A DNA stretch of 64,000 nucleotides, taken from Branchiostoma floridae (lineage: Eukaryota > Chordata > Leptocardii > Amphioxiformes > Branchiostomatidae). The DNA lies in assembly GCF_000003815.2 (NCBI RefSeq), contig NC_049985.1:1015052-1079051 (forward strand). Direction: 5' to 3'. The notes under the pieces are model-generated. The model worked only from the letters and a program-made list of their open reading frames with translations, was not told where the DNA came from and made no database searches. Of the stretch, positions 49,310-62,297 are shown piece by piece. The translations under genes and the position numbers were made by a program. How positions within the stretch are numbered: position 1 is the first letter of the stretch; every line of letters begins with the position of its first letter.

Positions 49310-51080
49310 ATGACCTCCCTGATAGACCGTGAAATGAAAGTGATGAGTTTTATTCTACTATAATTTGGTTGCTGTGCGTGATGATGTCATTATGATTGAC
49401 GTAGTTTAATCCCTGCTACTGGCTGAGTTGGGCGATAATCAGTTTGCTTTAAGTTGGCCATTGATAAAAAGACTTTATACTACATAATGATGCCCCGAAA
49501 TGTGAGTTGTGCACCTTATTTATCGGTGAGGCCGAAAATTTATTTATCACCCCTCTTAGTTAAGAAGTAAAGGACGTAAGAAGTAAAGATTCCCACTCTA
49601 CTTCAGACAATTGTTACCGCCTTGAAAGAAGTGTTGTTTTGGAGTATATGTAAATGTAAACTTTTACCCGCTTGTTACTTATAATTATGGATTTAATGTG
49701 GTGTTATTTGGCTTGTGGGCATGTCTTGCAACTATTATAATTAAATGTATAGGTTAAAGCTTAGTCAATCGTAGTTGAATGTAGGGGAGTCAGCATTTGG
49801 TAACACGATGACTTCTATGACAGGAAAAACCATAGAATCGATAACAATTACAAGAGATTCTTAAGTATAATGTGATCCTTACGCAGACGATAGAAGGAAA
49901 CTGTGTTGATGTCTTGTCTATGAGAATGAAAACTAGTTCATTTATTTATTCCTTGAATATAAGGTAGCCCGCTTTAGTATAGAGCACGTGTGTCATTTCA
50001 CCGCTGAGTCAGTCAGGCAGTCCCATAGCTTTTTAATGAGGCAGACGGTAAAAACTTCTATACACGGAAAAACATACGTTTGTACAATTAGGGATTAGCT
50101 AGACTATATATGATATACTAGGCGTGTCCCTCCATGCTCCAGCCATTTAGCATCCTCGTACGGTGTATTTATTTCTGTTGTGTGGATCAATGAACTTTGA
50201 CCGTCTAAGCCATACAATAGAATAACAGAACCTTCCATACATAGAAGGTCGGTAGAATGTCGAGTTTAGTTCAGTGTAATACTAATAGTTAAGCGGTAAG
50301 TCAATATTGATTTTGACTTTGAAATACACCTGAAAAAAAAAACACATTCAAACTACTGCTTATATGTAGAGATGATTAAGAAGCCATATTGTGTAATATG
50401 ATATCATGTCTGTAATAATAACCAATGGCTTTTATCACCGTGTTGTGCAGAGCCAGTGCTCCATATGTACAGCTATGTTGAAAAATACATGTGTAGGCAA
50501 TTTCTTAGTGTGTTGTAATGTGTAAACTCTTATTTTTTTGTCTTCATGTGACACAATTATCATAGGAGTTGAGACCACACTGATTCGATTTTTAGATTAC
50601 ATCGTCTGGATACCCCAAAACAGATGGAGAAGCAATGGAGAAAGATATGTCCTACATCCATGTGGTATATAACTTTTATAATAATGAAACATAAAAATTA
50701 CTGAATAACAAATAATAGATTATAATTTGTTTTTCATTAGGCTGTGCATGTACTAGCCTGGTATCCATCCGTGTAACTATAATTGCGGAGAGGTTAGAAG
50801 GAACTCTGGAGCTATAATGCCGTCTAGATACCAGATTAATACATGCGGGCTGTCTTGTTTTAGAACATGACGTATCAAGTGATCCCCGGCACCCAAGATT
50901 ACATTAATAGCAGTTTGAAAGGAAAATCGTTATCTATTGGAAGGAAAACAGAGAACGGTCTGTTACTCTACTCTACTCTACTGCTCTGTTTATTCATACA
51001 CATAGCGACCCTCCAGCTTTCACGGTCCTGCCACAAAAGGACCGAACCTTCGTCTGGACCGATGGTACTCCGGTGACTTA
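49310..51080. other. Spacer between genes D and E
   Basis: The left part is a diverged version of the common 3' flank (GTGAAATGAAAGTGATGAGT near 49329). From about 50640 it becomes nearly identical to 38340-38880 upstream of gene D. No gene is supported. Confidence 0.55.
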
Positions 51081-51618
51081 AGGTGCGCTCCCACCGCATG
51101 TGTGTCAAGCTTGCGTCACTACGGGGTTCGAAAGATACTCAACGAATTTCAGAGATAACTAGAAAGGTAATATTTGCAAGCAAATACAGAATTTTACCTC
51201 CACATGTTGTAGTCTAACACTGGCAACTGTTTTGTTCATTCTTATTTGAACACATTTCTAAATGTAGTGACCCGAGCCCCTCTAGATCTGACATTTGCTA
51301 CATTATGTAACCGAACACCACATGGTGCCTGCTACTTTACCGGTTACCATAGTGACAGCCGTCTGGTCCGTCCGGTCTTATTTGCGCGGAAAAGAAGAAG
51401 AAACAAAGCAAAACAATATGTTCCCTTCTGTGAAGGTAACATAATTATAAAGAACGAATTTTCTTTCTTTTCGTGTATTTTGTCGTCTTCTAATTCATAC
51501 TTTTACGTATTATGCAATATCTAGATTATAAAAAATCGGAGAAAATATCAAAACAGTGACGCAGTGAACGAACCCCGCAGTGACGCAAGTTTGACACAAG
51601 TGCATCGGGAGCGCACCT
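51081..51618. mobile_element. Harbinger-like MITE upstream of gene E (538 bp)
   Basis: Same length and termini (AGGTGCGCTCCC / GGGAGCGCACCT) and TTA flanks (51078-51080 and 51619-51621) as the element at 38883-39420. It was copied with the spacer, not inserted independently. Confidence 0.7.
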
Positions 51619-51621
51619 TTA

Positions 51622-53095
51622 CACATACACAGACTGGTGAGTGAGCTCTCATTTGGCAAAAACATGTGAAGCAATGAAATATGTTTCATTTACTTTATAT
51701 TCCAACCGGATTATGAATAAGGATTCCAGAAAATCGCATACTCTATTATCGAACATACACGTGTGTCGTTGCGTGTGGCGTATATATATATATATTACAG
51801 TTAAACTAGTTCAATAATGAGTTCTACCAACACAGGTGAACTTTCAAGTTAACATATGAATTTGAAAAGCCTAAAGGCCGCGGGAATCCATAAAGGAAAA
51901 ACAGCTGCAGAGGACAGGGCACTCGGGACAAATTTGACAAATGTAAATAAAAAAAATAGTTTTGGTGATCTTTGACCTACAATATGGCCCTGACATTAGA
52001 TTTTTCACCGTACGAAATGCTATTGAGATACCACATGGCACATATAAGATCATTAAATGGCCTATCTCTGGCCTATCTGTTCGTTGCAATGGACCAAATG
52101 TGAAGAACCTTTGGAATTTGAAAAAAAAAAACCATACATTTTCAGGATTAAAAAATAAAATTCAGCTATAAAATGCTGTTCATAATATACCAAAACTGTG
52201 ACTGAGATAGTCTGTGCAGGTTCCATGTATCTTTTTGCCTCTTTACCTTTTGTAGTAGAACACTGTTCTATTTTCCCTTCCTCTGTACAAAGCGATGATG
52301 ATGATGATACTATCAAAAAAGTGCCACTTCCCCCTGCAGGAAGGATTAGACAAATTATTGTAAATGCAATATCGGAGGAAAACTTTGAACACCATACCAG
52401 AGTATGCGATCAATAATAAACACAAAGTGTGTGAATTTTCATATCAGAAGCTATGTGTGCCTTGTCCTTATCTAATACCTTTGTCAATAACATTGCCTTT
52501 GGTTTTGGAAATTTGTGTGTATGTATGATTGCACATGTATGTATGTATGATTGAATGGATGTATGAACGTATGTGGGCTTGTATGTATGTTTACAGTGTG
52601 TGGTCTCTTATATGTATGTGTGTATTGTGTGTGTATATATCTTATATATGTTCTTTCATCTTGCTGTAGGTTGTTTTGGCACTGAGAAGATGGTGTAACA
52701 AACGAATAGCGCCCCCCCCCCACCCCCCCCCCCCCAGGTACCCACCGTACCGTCCTGTAAACTTACACAATATCATTTGTAAACGATAGATATGGCATGG
52801 ATCATTTAAAATACATGCAACATGATGTTGCAACGTTGACATTCTGATGATGACTGTGAAGATTACATGAACCATCTTCAATGTGCACTGCAAACGAAAC
52901 AAATGTCTCGCAACGTATTTTTTAAACAAATTTCATGTTACGATGTATTTCGTGAGTACAGCATGGTTTGAATGATTAAGCGCGTTATATAGTGTCCTCA
53001 TTTTCCCAAAGTACTTTTCATTGCTTCAACTCATATTACGCTATAGTGGACTATGATTTAGACAAAAGTCACTTATCTTTCCTCTATATATCACT
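51622..53095. other. Spacer upstream of gene E (duplicate of the D spacer)
   Basis: Nearly identical to 39424-40890, with a longer C-run near 52710-52735. No gene is supported. Confidence 0.55.
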
Positions 53096-53275
53096 TATCA
53101 ATGGAACATTCCAAAAGGGGAATCCCCCTTCCCAGACTCCCCCGCCCAACGGGTGAGATCACACCTGGGGACTTCCGCTTTCGTTGTGACTCGCGCACAA
53201 AGCTATCACGGGGTCCTATACCAGTGAAGATTAGCAGTTTTACAGGACCTGGTGTTCTCTTAGTAGATGTCCGCC
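53096..53275 (+). promoter_or_regulatory. Promoter/5' leader of gene E with two NF-kappaB-type sites
   Basis: GGGGAATCCC at 53117-53126 and GGGGACTTCC at 53167-53176, with GGAACATTCC just before. A substitution creates an extra in-frame ATG at 53267, three codons before the conserved start. Confidence 0.55.
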
Positions 53276-56200
53276 ATGTTGAGGGTCTGTGAGAAACTCC
53301 GTGAGGCGGATGCGAAGGGCAGGAGGTACGGACTAGCCCGTGCGGAGACAGGCTACCTCCGTGCCCTGGTGGACGCCATGGCTGACATGGACAGGCTGGC
53401 GGAAGTGGAATTGCTCAAAAGTCTGGGCGACGTGAACTTGGAGAAGGGAAGACTTGGGAAGGACGTAGGGAAGTTCAACATGGCCTTGGCGCTTTACATA
53501 GCTGGTGTGGTCCGGTGTGACCATCGGGATCAGGGAGAAGGTATAGAACACCGGTACGCATATACGGAGAGGCTTTTACAAAGGGTGTCGTCAAACTCAA
53601 AGGGGTTACAGGGCCTGGAACAGTCAACCGAAGACAAGGAGACTGTTACACCTGCAAAGGTGGCAGGAAAGTTTCAAGACCTGGACAGGAAATGGGCCGC
53701 CGGTGGTGACACAGACTCTGTGCTGGTTGGATACGCACAGTTGTTAGTAGAGGGAATAGTAATCGACAACAGCATGTTAGAAACAGAAGCGATGAAGAGT
53801 CTCGGTGACGTGTACCTGAAAAGAGGAACAGAAACTCTTGACACTAGAGACTTGACGAGAGCGACAGCTCTGTACAACAAGGCACTGGCGCGGTGCCACA
53901 ACGTTCAGGGGACAGTTGTCCTTGTCCACCGCTTACTGCACACCGCAAAAATCAGGCAGGAAATCACCAGAACTAAAAAGAAGGTGAACGGCACTGAACT
54001 TTAATCCAACGCAACCTTAATCCAACACTTTTCAGAACCCATCTGTCAGTCAAAAACTAGCCCCTGTATGCAAATTCTTTTGAGTGCTTTACAAAACCAG
54101 TAAGGTATACGACTCAAAACCTTGTAAGTTTGAGCTCACAAAGATCGCATGTTGCATTGACAAGTTAATCAATCTTGTGGTATGTTTTCATGCCGTTAAT
54201 CAAGCCGTGGGAGGAGGGCAGCGATTGTAATTTCAAGCAACCCTACTCTTCGTCCTCACATTACACATTAATCATCACAGTAAATATAGCGAAATATTAA
54301 TAAACTGTCCATCCAACACAACCAACATGCCTTGAAGTGTCCCTCTTCAAGTACAGGGCCAGGCTTTGTTACAGTAAATTCAGTGGAAATCCGAACACGC
54401 GCCATTTTGAATCATATTTCAGCACACCCCTTCACCCCTATTTATGAAAGTGATCACATCCAAAGGCCAGTAGGACGGATCTCACTGGCGTTACCAACAG
54501 CCCCACATGGGGGACGTATTGTAGGGAGTTTGTACTGTGTTTTGCGGGTATATTTTTTGGGAACCATTCACAAACAACGTATTTTGCCACCATTTGGTAG
54601 CCAAACAACGGATGAAAAGTTTCATAGAACTTCATAACTGTGTAGTAGAACAGCAGAACGGATTTGCCGCTGGTTGATGCATTTTGGGGCCGTGTTTTGA
54701 TCGCGACTATCAGCAGTTTACCGACATGCCGATTTGCCAATTTAACCTTGAGTAAGTGCCTGCTGATTGATACAAATTTGTCGTTGTAAATATGAAATCC
54801 ATAGATAAACAGCCTTGTTATATTATTGTGTTGGATTAATGTTCCACTGGGAATAGAATCCCAAAGGACCTGCTATCAGTTACACTGTCTTTGAAATGTT
54901 ATTTTCTCGCGACACAACAGAAAGTGGCAGACCAATGCATGTGTAGCAATGGCCGGGGAAACATAGTAAACAATGCACTAAACAGTTTCCAGAATGCGCT
55001 AAAGCCCGCTTGTTTATTCATGGTTCAGTTTGGAATTTGCTGGAATGTGTTGGATTTAAGTTCAGTGCCGTGGTGAGTGAACTATACAGAAATTTGACAA
55101 CAAAAGAGAAACGGGGGTTATTTCGCGAGTCAATGAAGTTTACCACTAGAACGATAACATCTTCTACATTGACAACATTTTTGCACCTCATTATTATTTT
55201 TCTTACTTCTGACAAACTGATGATCTGGGCTAAGTGTGTTCGATACAGAACACACTTAGCCCAGATCATCAGTTTGGGACAGCATAGTTACGTAAGTTAT
55301 GAATGTATTTCCTTAATGGTTGGGCTGTGGGTAGACGAAAATATTGTCAATAAATGCCCTGTTGGGTCCCTGTAGTCAATGATGCCGAAACCAGCAACTA
55401 ACCACCGCATTTACAACCTAAACTCTTCGAGTCACTTCAGGTCCTTAACCTTTGACCGTTTGTGAACATACCTTGCGTTGAATGACACGATTGCCCACCT
55501 GTTAATCATTGGCGGATTCCTGTTGGTTCATAGAGGCCAACCCGCACGCCCCATGTTAATCATTTATGGCCCCCTCTCTGGTTCCATAGAGGTCAGCACG
55601 TACGCAGCGACAACAAGACGTGAGGCGACAGAAGGACCACTTCTCTCCCTTCTCAGCTGCCTCTGGTGATGTCATCAATGACGGCATTAGCCGTCTGTAC
55701 AGGTAGGTTGAGGGGAGGCTGGTTCTTGATTTTGACTTTCCTTTTAGGTACATAACATAAAGCTCTGTTTTTTGTAGAATTCAAATGAATGTTTTGTAAT
55801 TCCACTTCAGTGCCCCGGAACTACAGAAATCGGAGGACCCTAGCCTTACACGTGTTGACGATGACAAGTTAGTGTCGTCCATTTCTTTGCTAAGTGCTTC
55901 GCAAGTGTTTGAAAACTCTTAATGTCAATTCACTGCCATGTCATTTGTTCAAAAACTGTAGCAGTTGAACCTGGTCTGGATGCTTTGCACTAATGCTTAA
56001 CTTGATGCAGATATGATCAGACAACTGGAGAAGCTGTGGATAGATATTTAAGATATTTGGTATGTGGGTAGGTGTCGGCAAAAACGAAGTACAAGTTTGA
56101 TTGTGGTCCACCTGGTGACTTCTTGCTGTACTGCAGCAGAACTTCCGGTTCTTATACCTCGTGCTCTATGGGCCCCTTAGCAGTTTGTAAGGAACCGCAT

Positions 56201-59200
56201 GGGCTTTGACAAAGAATGCTCAAGGAGTTGACGGATCGCCATGATTTTTGTTGGTTAAGTTTTTAACTGTCAATCGACACAAAAATATGCTCACCTCAAA
56301 TTGTCGGTCGCACATCCATCAACCTTCGTCAGGAGTGGTAATTCAATTACTCTGAGCACGTTACCTAGGGATACTTGACTCGAGTGAAGAATCGTAGATG
56401 CCTGGGAAGTGGTGTCGGCCCCGTCTTTGTTAAGTGTCGGCACTTAATTATATGCGAGTGAGTTATAATGATAAGTACATTTTTTTCTTTACAGTGAATA
56501 CGAAGAACATCTCCATGCTGGCTGCAGGGCCCTGCAGACTGGAGACCTGGACACAGCAGAACAAAGATTTGCAGCTGCGCTCAAGTCTGTTCATGTCAAG
56601 GGTGAGGCCAAGTATCAACTTAGTTTAGAGAAGCTACTACTTGGTTCTTGTTGACACACAGAGCTATGCTTACTACAAACCTGTGCTGTCTATATGTAAT
56701 ATCGATATTATCATCGTAAAGGCGTTTTGAATACGACAAATGAAAACACTAATACTTTGCAATGTTTATGACAAACTTAATTCATCTTTTTGAGTTTGAG
56801 TTTTTAACTTATAAAAGTGCGCAAATGGAAATATAAATTTACTATGGCTTTTAAAGGTTTGCTTTCCGAAACGAAGAAGTAAATAAAAATTACGATGGAT
56901 AATTTTCCATTTACAGGTCAACACAAGAAGGAAGCCGAGCCACTGCACAAGTTGGGCGAGGTCTATTTGAAGAGAGGAATCCAGTCAAAGGACGGAGGCG
57001 ACTTCACCAAGGCTGCAGCACTCTGTAATGCAGCACTGGTAAGGTCAAGGAGAGAAGATATAGAGGAAGCAATTCAGGAAATAACTAATTCATTTGTTAA
57101 GAAAGTCCTGAAGATTGACAAGAAGGTGGACATTGACGATACAGAGAAACACAAATTGATGCTGAAGGCTGATAGGGACTACGTAGAAAAAGAGATCAAA
57201 AGAATTGAACAAGAGGTAGATCCGTATAGCCTTGATGAGAATGACACAAAGATAAAAGAAGTGGAGATGAAGAGAGTGGAAGCAATCAAAGTATTGTTTC
57301 AGACACTTGTTGATCAGCGTAAAAAGTTCATAGCTGGCCTTGTATATGAATGCATGGGGGTAATGGGCTCCCCTCCCTGTAAGTACGCCATGATAGGTTT
57401 GGGTTCACAGGCCACAGGATTGGTAACACCTTACTCTGATCTGGAGTTTGCCATTTTGGTAGAGGAGGAAACCGAGCACAATGTTAGCTATTTCCGAAAC
57501 CTCACCCATTATCTTCACCTCAAAGTGATAAATCTTGGGGAAACCATTCTCCCGGCCATGGGCATTAAGTCTCTGAATGATGTCCACTCAGACAACCCAC
57601 TGTACAAGTGGTTTTATGACTCAGTAACACCGCGCGGTTTTGCCTTTGATGGAGCCATGCCACATGCATGTAAGACTCCGCTGGGCAGGGGTAGAAACAG
57701 CACAGGAACAAACGAACTCATCCGCACACCAAGCAATATGACCAACATTCTGAAAGTAGACCTTACAGTCCATTTAAAGAAAGGCTATCATCTTGCTAGT
57801 GTACTGGGAAATGTTTCTATTATTTCAGGGGATAAGGAATTGGTGGGTGAGTATATGTCTTTATGGACTCATCAATTTGAAGAAAGTAAGGAAGAATTTC
57901 CGCTGGTAATGGCAGCTACTTTACTGTGTGATAATATGTCGACTTTTAAATCCAAAACTCTCACTGCCAGTCTGCTTAATGTAAAGAAAGAAGTATACAG
58001 ATTCTCGAGCCTTGCAGTGTCCTTTTGGGCGCTAATTCATAACATACAACCGACCACAATCTGGGAGACTATTCAGAACCTAAGAGACAGTGGAGTCGTC
58101 AATGGTGAAAACGCACATCACTTGATGGTGCTGGTCAGTATCTCAGCAGAACTGAGGCTGCGGACATACATGAACAACCGTGGGCAGGTGGAGAACATGT
58201 CAGCCTTATCGTCTATGTCGTCCGATACGGACATTGAGGAGAAATTACATAAAGTGTTTTACATCTCGAATACAAAACAACTCATGAGATACTATTACAC
58301 AGAAAGACCCCTGAGGCACTTTATTTTACATCTGATCGACAATCAGTCGTTGAAAGAACCACCAATTTTCTTTGACAATTCTTCAGAGCTAAAAGCAAAG
58401 ATTTATCAAAGTCTTTGCGATTTCGAAAATTTTAAGAAATTCTCAGAACAAACGTTACACAACGATTTATCGAAATATGGTGAAAACACTAGTACTGCAC
58501 GCAGTGATGTTGCCGTCTCACTAAACAACTTGGGTGCCGCCTATAGCGACCTCGGAGATTACAGAAAGGCGGTCAGCTATTATGAGCAGTCACTACAGAT
58601 GAAGCGGAGTATCTATGGTGAGGCAATCGCACATCCTGACATCGCAAAATTACTTAACAACTTAGGTACCGCCTGGACTAACCTTGGTGATCACAGAAAG
58701 GCGGTCAGCTATTATGAACAGTCACTACAGATGAACCGGAGTATCTATGGTGAGAACACTGAACATCCTGACATCGCTAGCTTACTTAACAACTTGGGTA
58801 ACACCTCTGGCAACCTTGGTGATCTCAAAAAGGCGGTCAGCTATTATGAGCAGTCACTACAGATGAAGCGGAGTATCTATGGTAAGGACACTGCACATCC
58901 TGACATCGCCAGCTCGCTTAATAACTTGGGTGCCGCCTGGGGGAAACTCGGGGATTACAGAAAGGCGGTCAGCTATTATGAGCAGTCACTACAAATGAAG
59001 CGGAGTATCTATGGTAAGGACACTGCACACCCTGACATCGCCAGCTCACTTCACAACTTGGGTAACACCTGGGGCGACCTTGGTGATCTCAAAAAGGCGG
59101 TCAGCTATTATGAGCAGTCACTACAAATGAAGCGGAGTATCTATGGTAAGGACACTGCACACCCTGACATCGCCAGCTCACTTCACAACTTGGGTAACAC

Positions 59201-60347
59201 CTGGGGCGACCTTGGTGATCTCAAAAAGGCGGTCAGCTATTATGAGCAGGCACTACAGATGAACCGGAGTATCTATGGTAAGGACACTGAACATACTGAC
59301 ATCGCCAGCTCACTTAACAACTTGGGTGCCACTTGGGGCGACCTTGGTGATCTCAAAAAGGCGGTCAGCTATTATGAGCAGGCACTACAGATGAACCGTA
59401 GTATCTATGGTGAGGACACTGAACATCCTGACATCGCCAGCTCACTTAACAACTTGGGTAACACCTGGGTCGACCTTGGTGATCTCAAAAAGGCGGTCAG
59501 CTATTATGAGCAGTCACTACAGATGGACCGGAGTATCTATGGTAAGGACACTGCACATCCTGGCATCGCCAGCTCGCTTAATAACTTGGGTGCAGCCTGG
59601 GGGAAACTCGGGGATTACAGAAAGGCGGTCAGCTATTATGAGCAGGCACTACAAATGAACCGGAGTATCTATGGTGAAGACACTGCTCATCCTGACATCG
59701 CCAGCTCACTTAACAACTTGGGTGCCGCCTGGAGTGACCTTGTTGATCACAGAAAGGCGGTCAGCTATTATGAACAGGCACTCAAGATGAAGCGGAATAT
59801 CTATGGTGAGGACACTGAACATCCTGACATCGCCAGCTCACTTAACAACTTGGGTGCCACCTGTAGCGATCTTGGGGATCACAGAAAGGCGGTTAGCTAT
59901 TATGAACAGTCACTAGAGATGAAGCGGAGTATCTATGGTGAGGACACTGAACATCCTGACATCGCAAGCTCGCTTAATAACTTGGGTGCCGCCTGGGGGA
60001 AACTCGGTGATCACAGAATGTCGGTAAGCTATCATGAACAGTCACTACAGATGATGCGGAGTATCTATGGTGAGGACACTGAACATCCTGACATCGCCAG
60101 CTCACTTTACAACTTGGGTAACGCCTGCGGAAAGCTTGGTGATTACAGAAAGGCGGTTAGCTATTATGAACAGTCACTACAGATGAGGCGGGCTGTCTAT
60201 GGCGAGAACACTGAACATCCTGATATTGTACAAACGCTGAACAATTTGAGTGTTGCATGGAGAGAGCTTGGCGATCATGTAAAGGGCTTTAACTATTTTC
60301 TATTGAGCAAACAAATGGAACAGAATATCATAACTTCAGATAAGTAA
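53276..60347 (+). CDS. Gene E: DUF294-type nucleotidyltransferase with 14 TPRs (transposon at exon 1 donor)
   Basis: Proposed exons are 53276-53983, 55590-55702, 55811-55867, 56495-56601 and 56917-60347, giving about 1471 residues. The start at 53276 keeps the GTCCGCC context of the other copies; 53267 (adding MSA) is possible. A 1084 bp DNA transposon sits in the donor of exon 1, turning AAG/GTGAGT into AAG/GTGAAC. If the donor fails, translation ends after NGTEL. Exon 2 is 3 bp shorter and exon 3 is 6 bp longer than in A, both keeping phase. [16 protein letters not shown] and FDGAMPHA are intact, followed by the DUF294_C-like region and 14 TPRs. Its 5' flank pairs with D, intron 1 with B, and 3' flank with B and C. 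Confidence 0.75.
53988..55071. mobile_element. DNA transposon (1084 bp) inserted in the splice donor of gene E exon 1
   Basis: Terminal inverted repeats begin ACGGCACTGAACTT on both ends (24 of 26 bases match). The 5 bp target duplication GGTGA is at 53983-53987 and 55072-55076. The undisturbed site is seen in gene B (AAGAAGGTGAGTGAACTATA near 16100). No transposase is encoded; internal frames are short and unrecognised, so it is non-autonomous. Superfamily uncertain. Confidence 0.85.
55214..55275. repeat. Perfect 28 bp inverted repeat with 6 bp loop in intron 1 of gene E
   Basis: Arms at 55214-55241 and 55248-55275 are exact reverse complements. Gene B has the single, un-inverted version at the same place (near 16245-16285). 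The inverted arm plus loop is the reverse complement of the adjacent ancestral sequence, the signature of a local template switch. Confidence 0.9.
58479..60344 (+). repeat. 132 bp tandem repeats encoding 14 TPRs (gene E)
   Basis: Fourteen 44-residue units, the first with the GENTSTARS linker. Units 5 and 6 are nearly identical, and units 4-9 resemble units 4-6 of gene D. This indicates both internal duplication and exchange between genes. Confidence 0.95.
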
Positions 60348-61587
60348 CCAGCAGCAAACCTTCCCTCCCTTAATGCCTCTAAATGACCTCTCTTATTTTG
60401 CAAAGACGTAAGATGATAGGCCTGTACAATTTTTTGCCGTCACGATAGATTGTGAAATGAAAGTCATGAGTTTTATTTTACTGTATTTTGGCTGCTATAC
60501 GGGATGACATTGTGACTGACATTGTTCGATCCGTACTGCTGTCAGATTCCGCGATAATCAATTTCTTTTTTGCTTGTTGAGTACGTCTGTTATTCTTGAC
60601 GGCGAATACATCTACGAGGGGTGATCAATATGTTTGTGTCCTCATCCAAATAATCTGCACAGCTCCAAATTTTGGGCATATATGTAAATAATAAAATTCT
60701 TTTAGGAATATCTAACAAAATTTAAATTATTGTCACCAAGCGACGTTAGGTGGCAGAGAAGGAAAATATATGGACAATTGAGCTGCGACCTATGGTTTGC
60801 GGGTCAATTCTACTGAAAGTGAGACATCCACTTCTTTGTGTTTGAAATACGAAGTAAATACTCATCAAACTTTTTGATAATGTTATTTAGATTTCATTGC
60901 ATGAGGATCACGATCCACGCAGCTCTGGTCACAGTTTACTTTTTTGTTCTCGCCACTTACCTACTGATTTTCACAAGGACGTCGACTGGAAAGTAGCAAT
61001 GACCACAATGATTTTAGTGGACATTGATGAAAGACTTTATACTAACGATGCCCAGAAATTTGAATTATACACCTTATATCTTGGTCATGCCGAGAACTTA
61101 TCAATCACACCTCATAGTTAAGATGTCAGAACGTAAGCCGTAAAGATTCCCATTCTGCTTCCTGTATCAGACTCGTACGTTTAGGAAGGGTAGTCATACA
61201 GGTTAACAATATCCAATTAAAGGTCCAGTTTTGGGATTGGATTGTAGTTGAGTATCAGACCCTTGTTACCGCCGTAAGGAAGTGTTGTGTTGGTGTATAT
61301 GTGTGTTTTTGAGTATATTGCGTAATTGTACCCGCTTTTACATATATTTATGGGTGGAATTTGATAATTCAGGGCTGGCGGGTAAGTCTTGCAAATATTA
61401 AGATTAATGATTTAGGTTGGATCCTAGTCAAGTTTTATGTTTTAGGTGCTTTTAGGTGAAGCAACACAACAGTAATAAGGTACGACTTCTATATATACGG
61501 AAATACTCACAAATATAACGTGATTTTTATTCAGATGACAGGCAACTGGGTCGATGTCTTGTCTATGGTAATGCAAACATGTTTGAA
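60348..61587. other. 3' flank of gene E
   Basis: No gene is seen. Nearly identical to the 3' flanks of B and C and to the left edge of the window. AATAAA at 60690-60695 is a candidate poly(A) signal, about 345 bp after the stop. Confidence 0.6.
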
Positions 61588-62297
61588 TTAAGGGTTAATG
61601 AACCGCCCCGAGGTGTATATGGTGTCATAACGCCCGGTCCTTTGCTATAACCACCGAATAAAACCACCGAGTGAGGAAAGCGAACGAGGTGGTTTGATGA
61701 GGTGGTTATAGCAAAGAACCAGGCGTTATGACACCATGTACACCGGGGAACAGGCGGGTCATTAATGTTATTATCATATATAGCCTATCCAAACTTGCAA
61801 ACTCCTGTATGACGCATAAATACGTGTGATAATTCCTTTGTCCAATTTCTGAAAATTTTCATTTGTTCTTTGGTACATACATTTGTAAGGAGATTACAGA
61901 TTGCATTTTGAAACCAAAATTTCCACAGAAAATATTCGAAACATTGCAGTCTTTGGCTTTTTAGAACAACAAAACTCATTATCAATGTCAGGAGCCATTC
62001 CCCCTTGCAGTCTGTACTTATTTCCTCTGCTCTGGCACATGTTTCGCTGTTTTTGATTGGCCAATGACTGCATATCCCTTACTTTCTTGTGTGTATCGCT
62101 CCTTCTGATTGGTCAGAATGAATCGACACCGGCAGCGGGGCCGATTTGCATCGACACTGGTGCCGGTGTCGAGTCATTCTGACCAATCAGATGAGTAATA
62201 TGCATACCAGCCTGGCCGGAATCTATGTGTTACGTCGTCATAACCAACGTGGAACGGGGCCTTCTGATTGGTCCGCGGCACCTGGCTATATGATAAT
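61588..62297. mobile_element. Insertion made of two palindromic elements
   Basis: The homologous spacers read GTTTGAATGCCAGATAGTCC without interruption (near 1247), so about 710 bp were inserted here. The first part is a hairpin: GGTGTCATAACGCC...GCTATAACCACC near 61632 faces GGTGGTTATAGC...GGCGTTATGACACC near 61700. The second is a palindrome around 62135, whose arms contain CTGATTGGTCAGAATGA. No transposase is seen; families not recognised. Confidence 0.65.
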
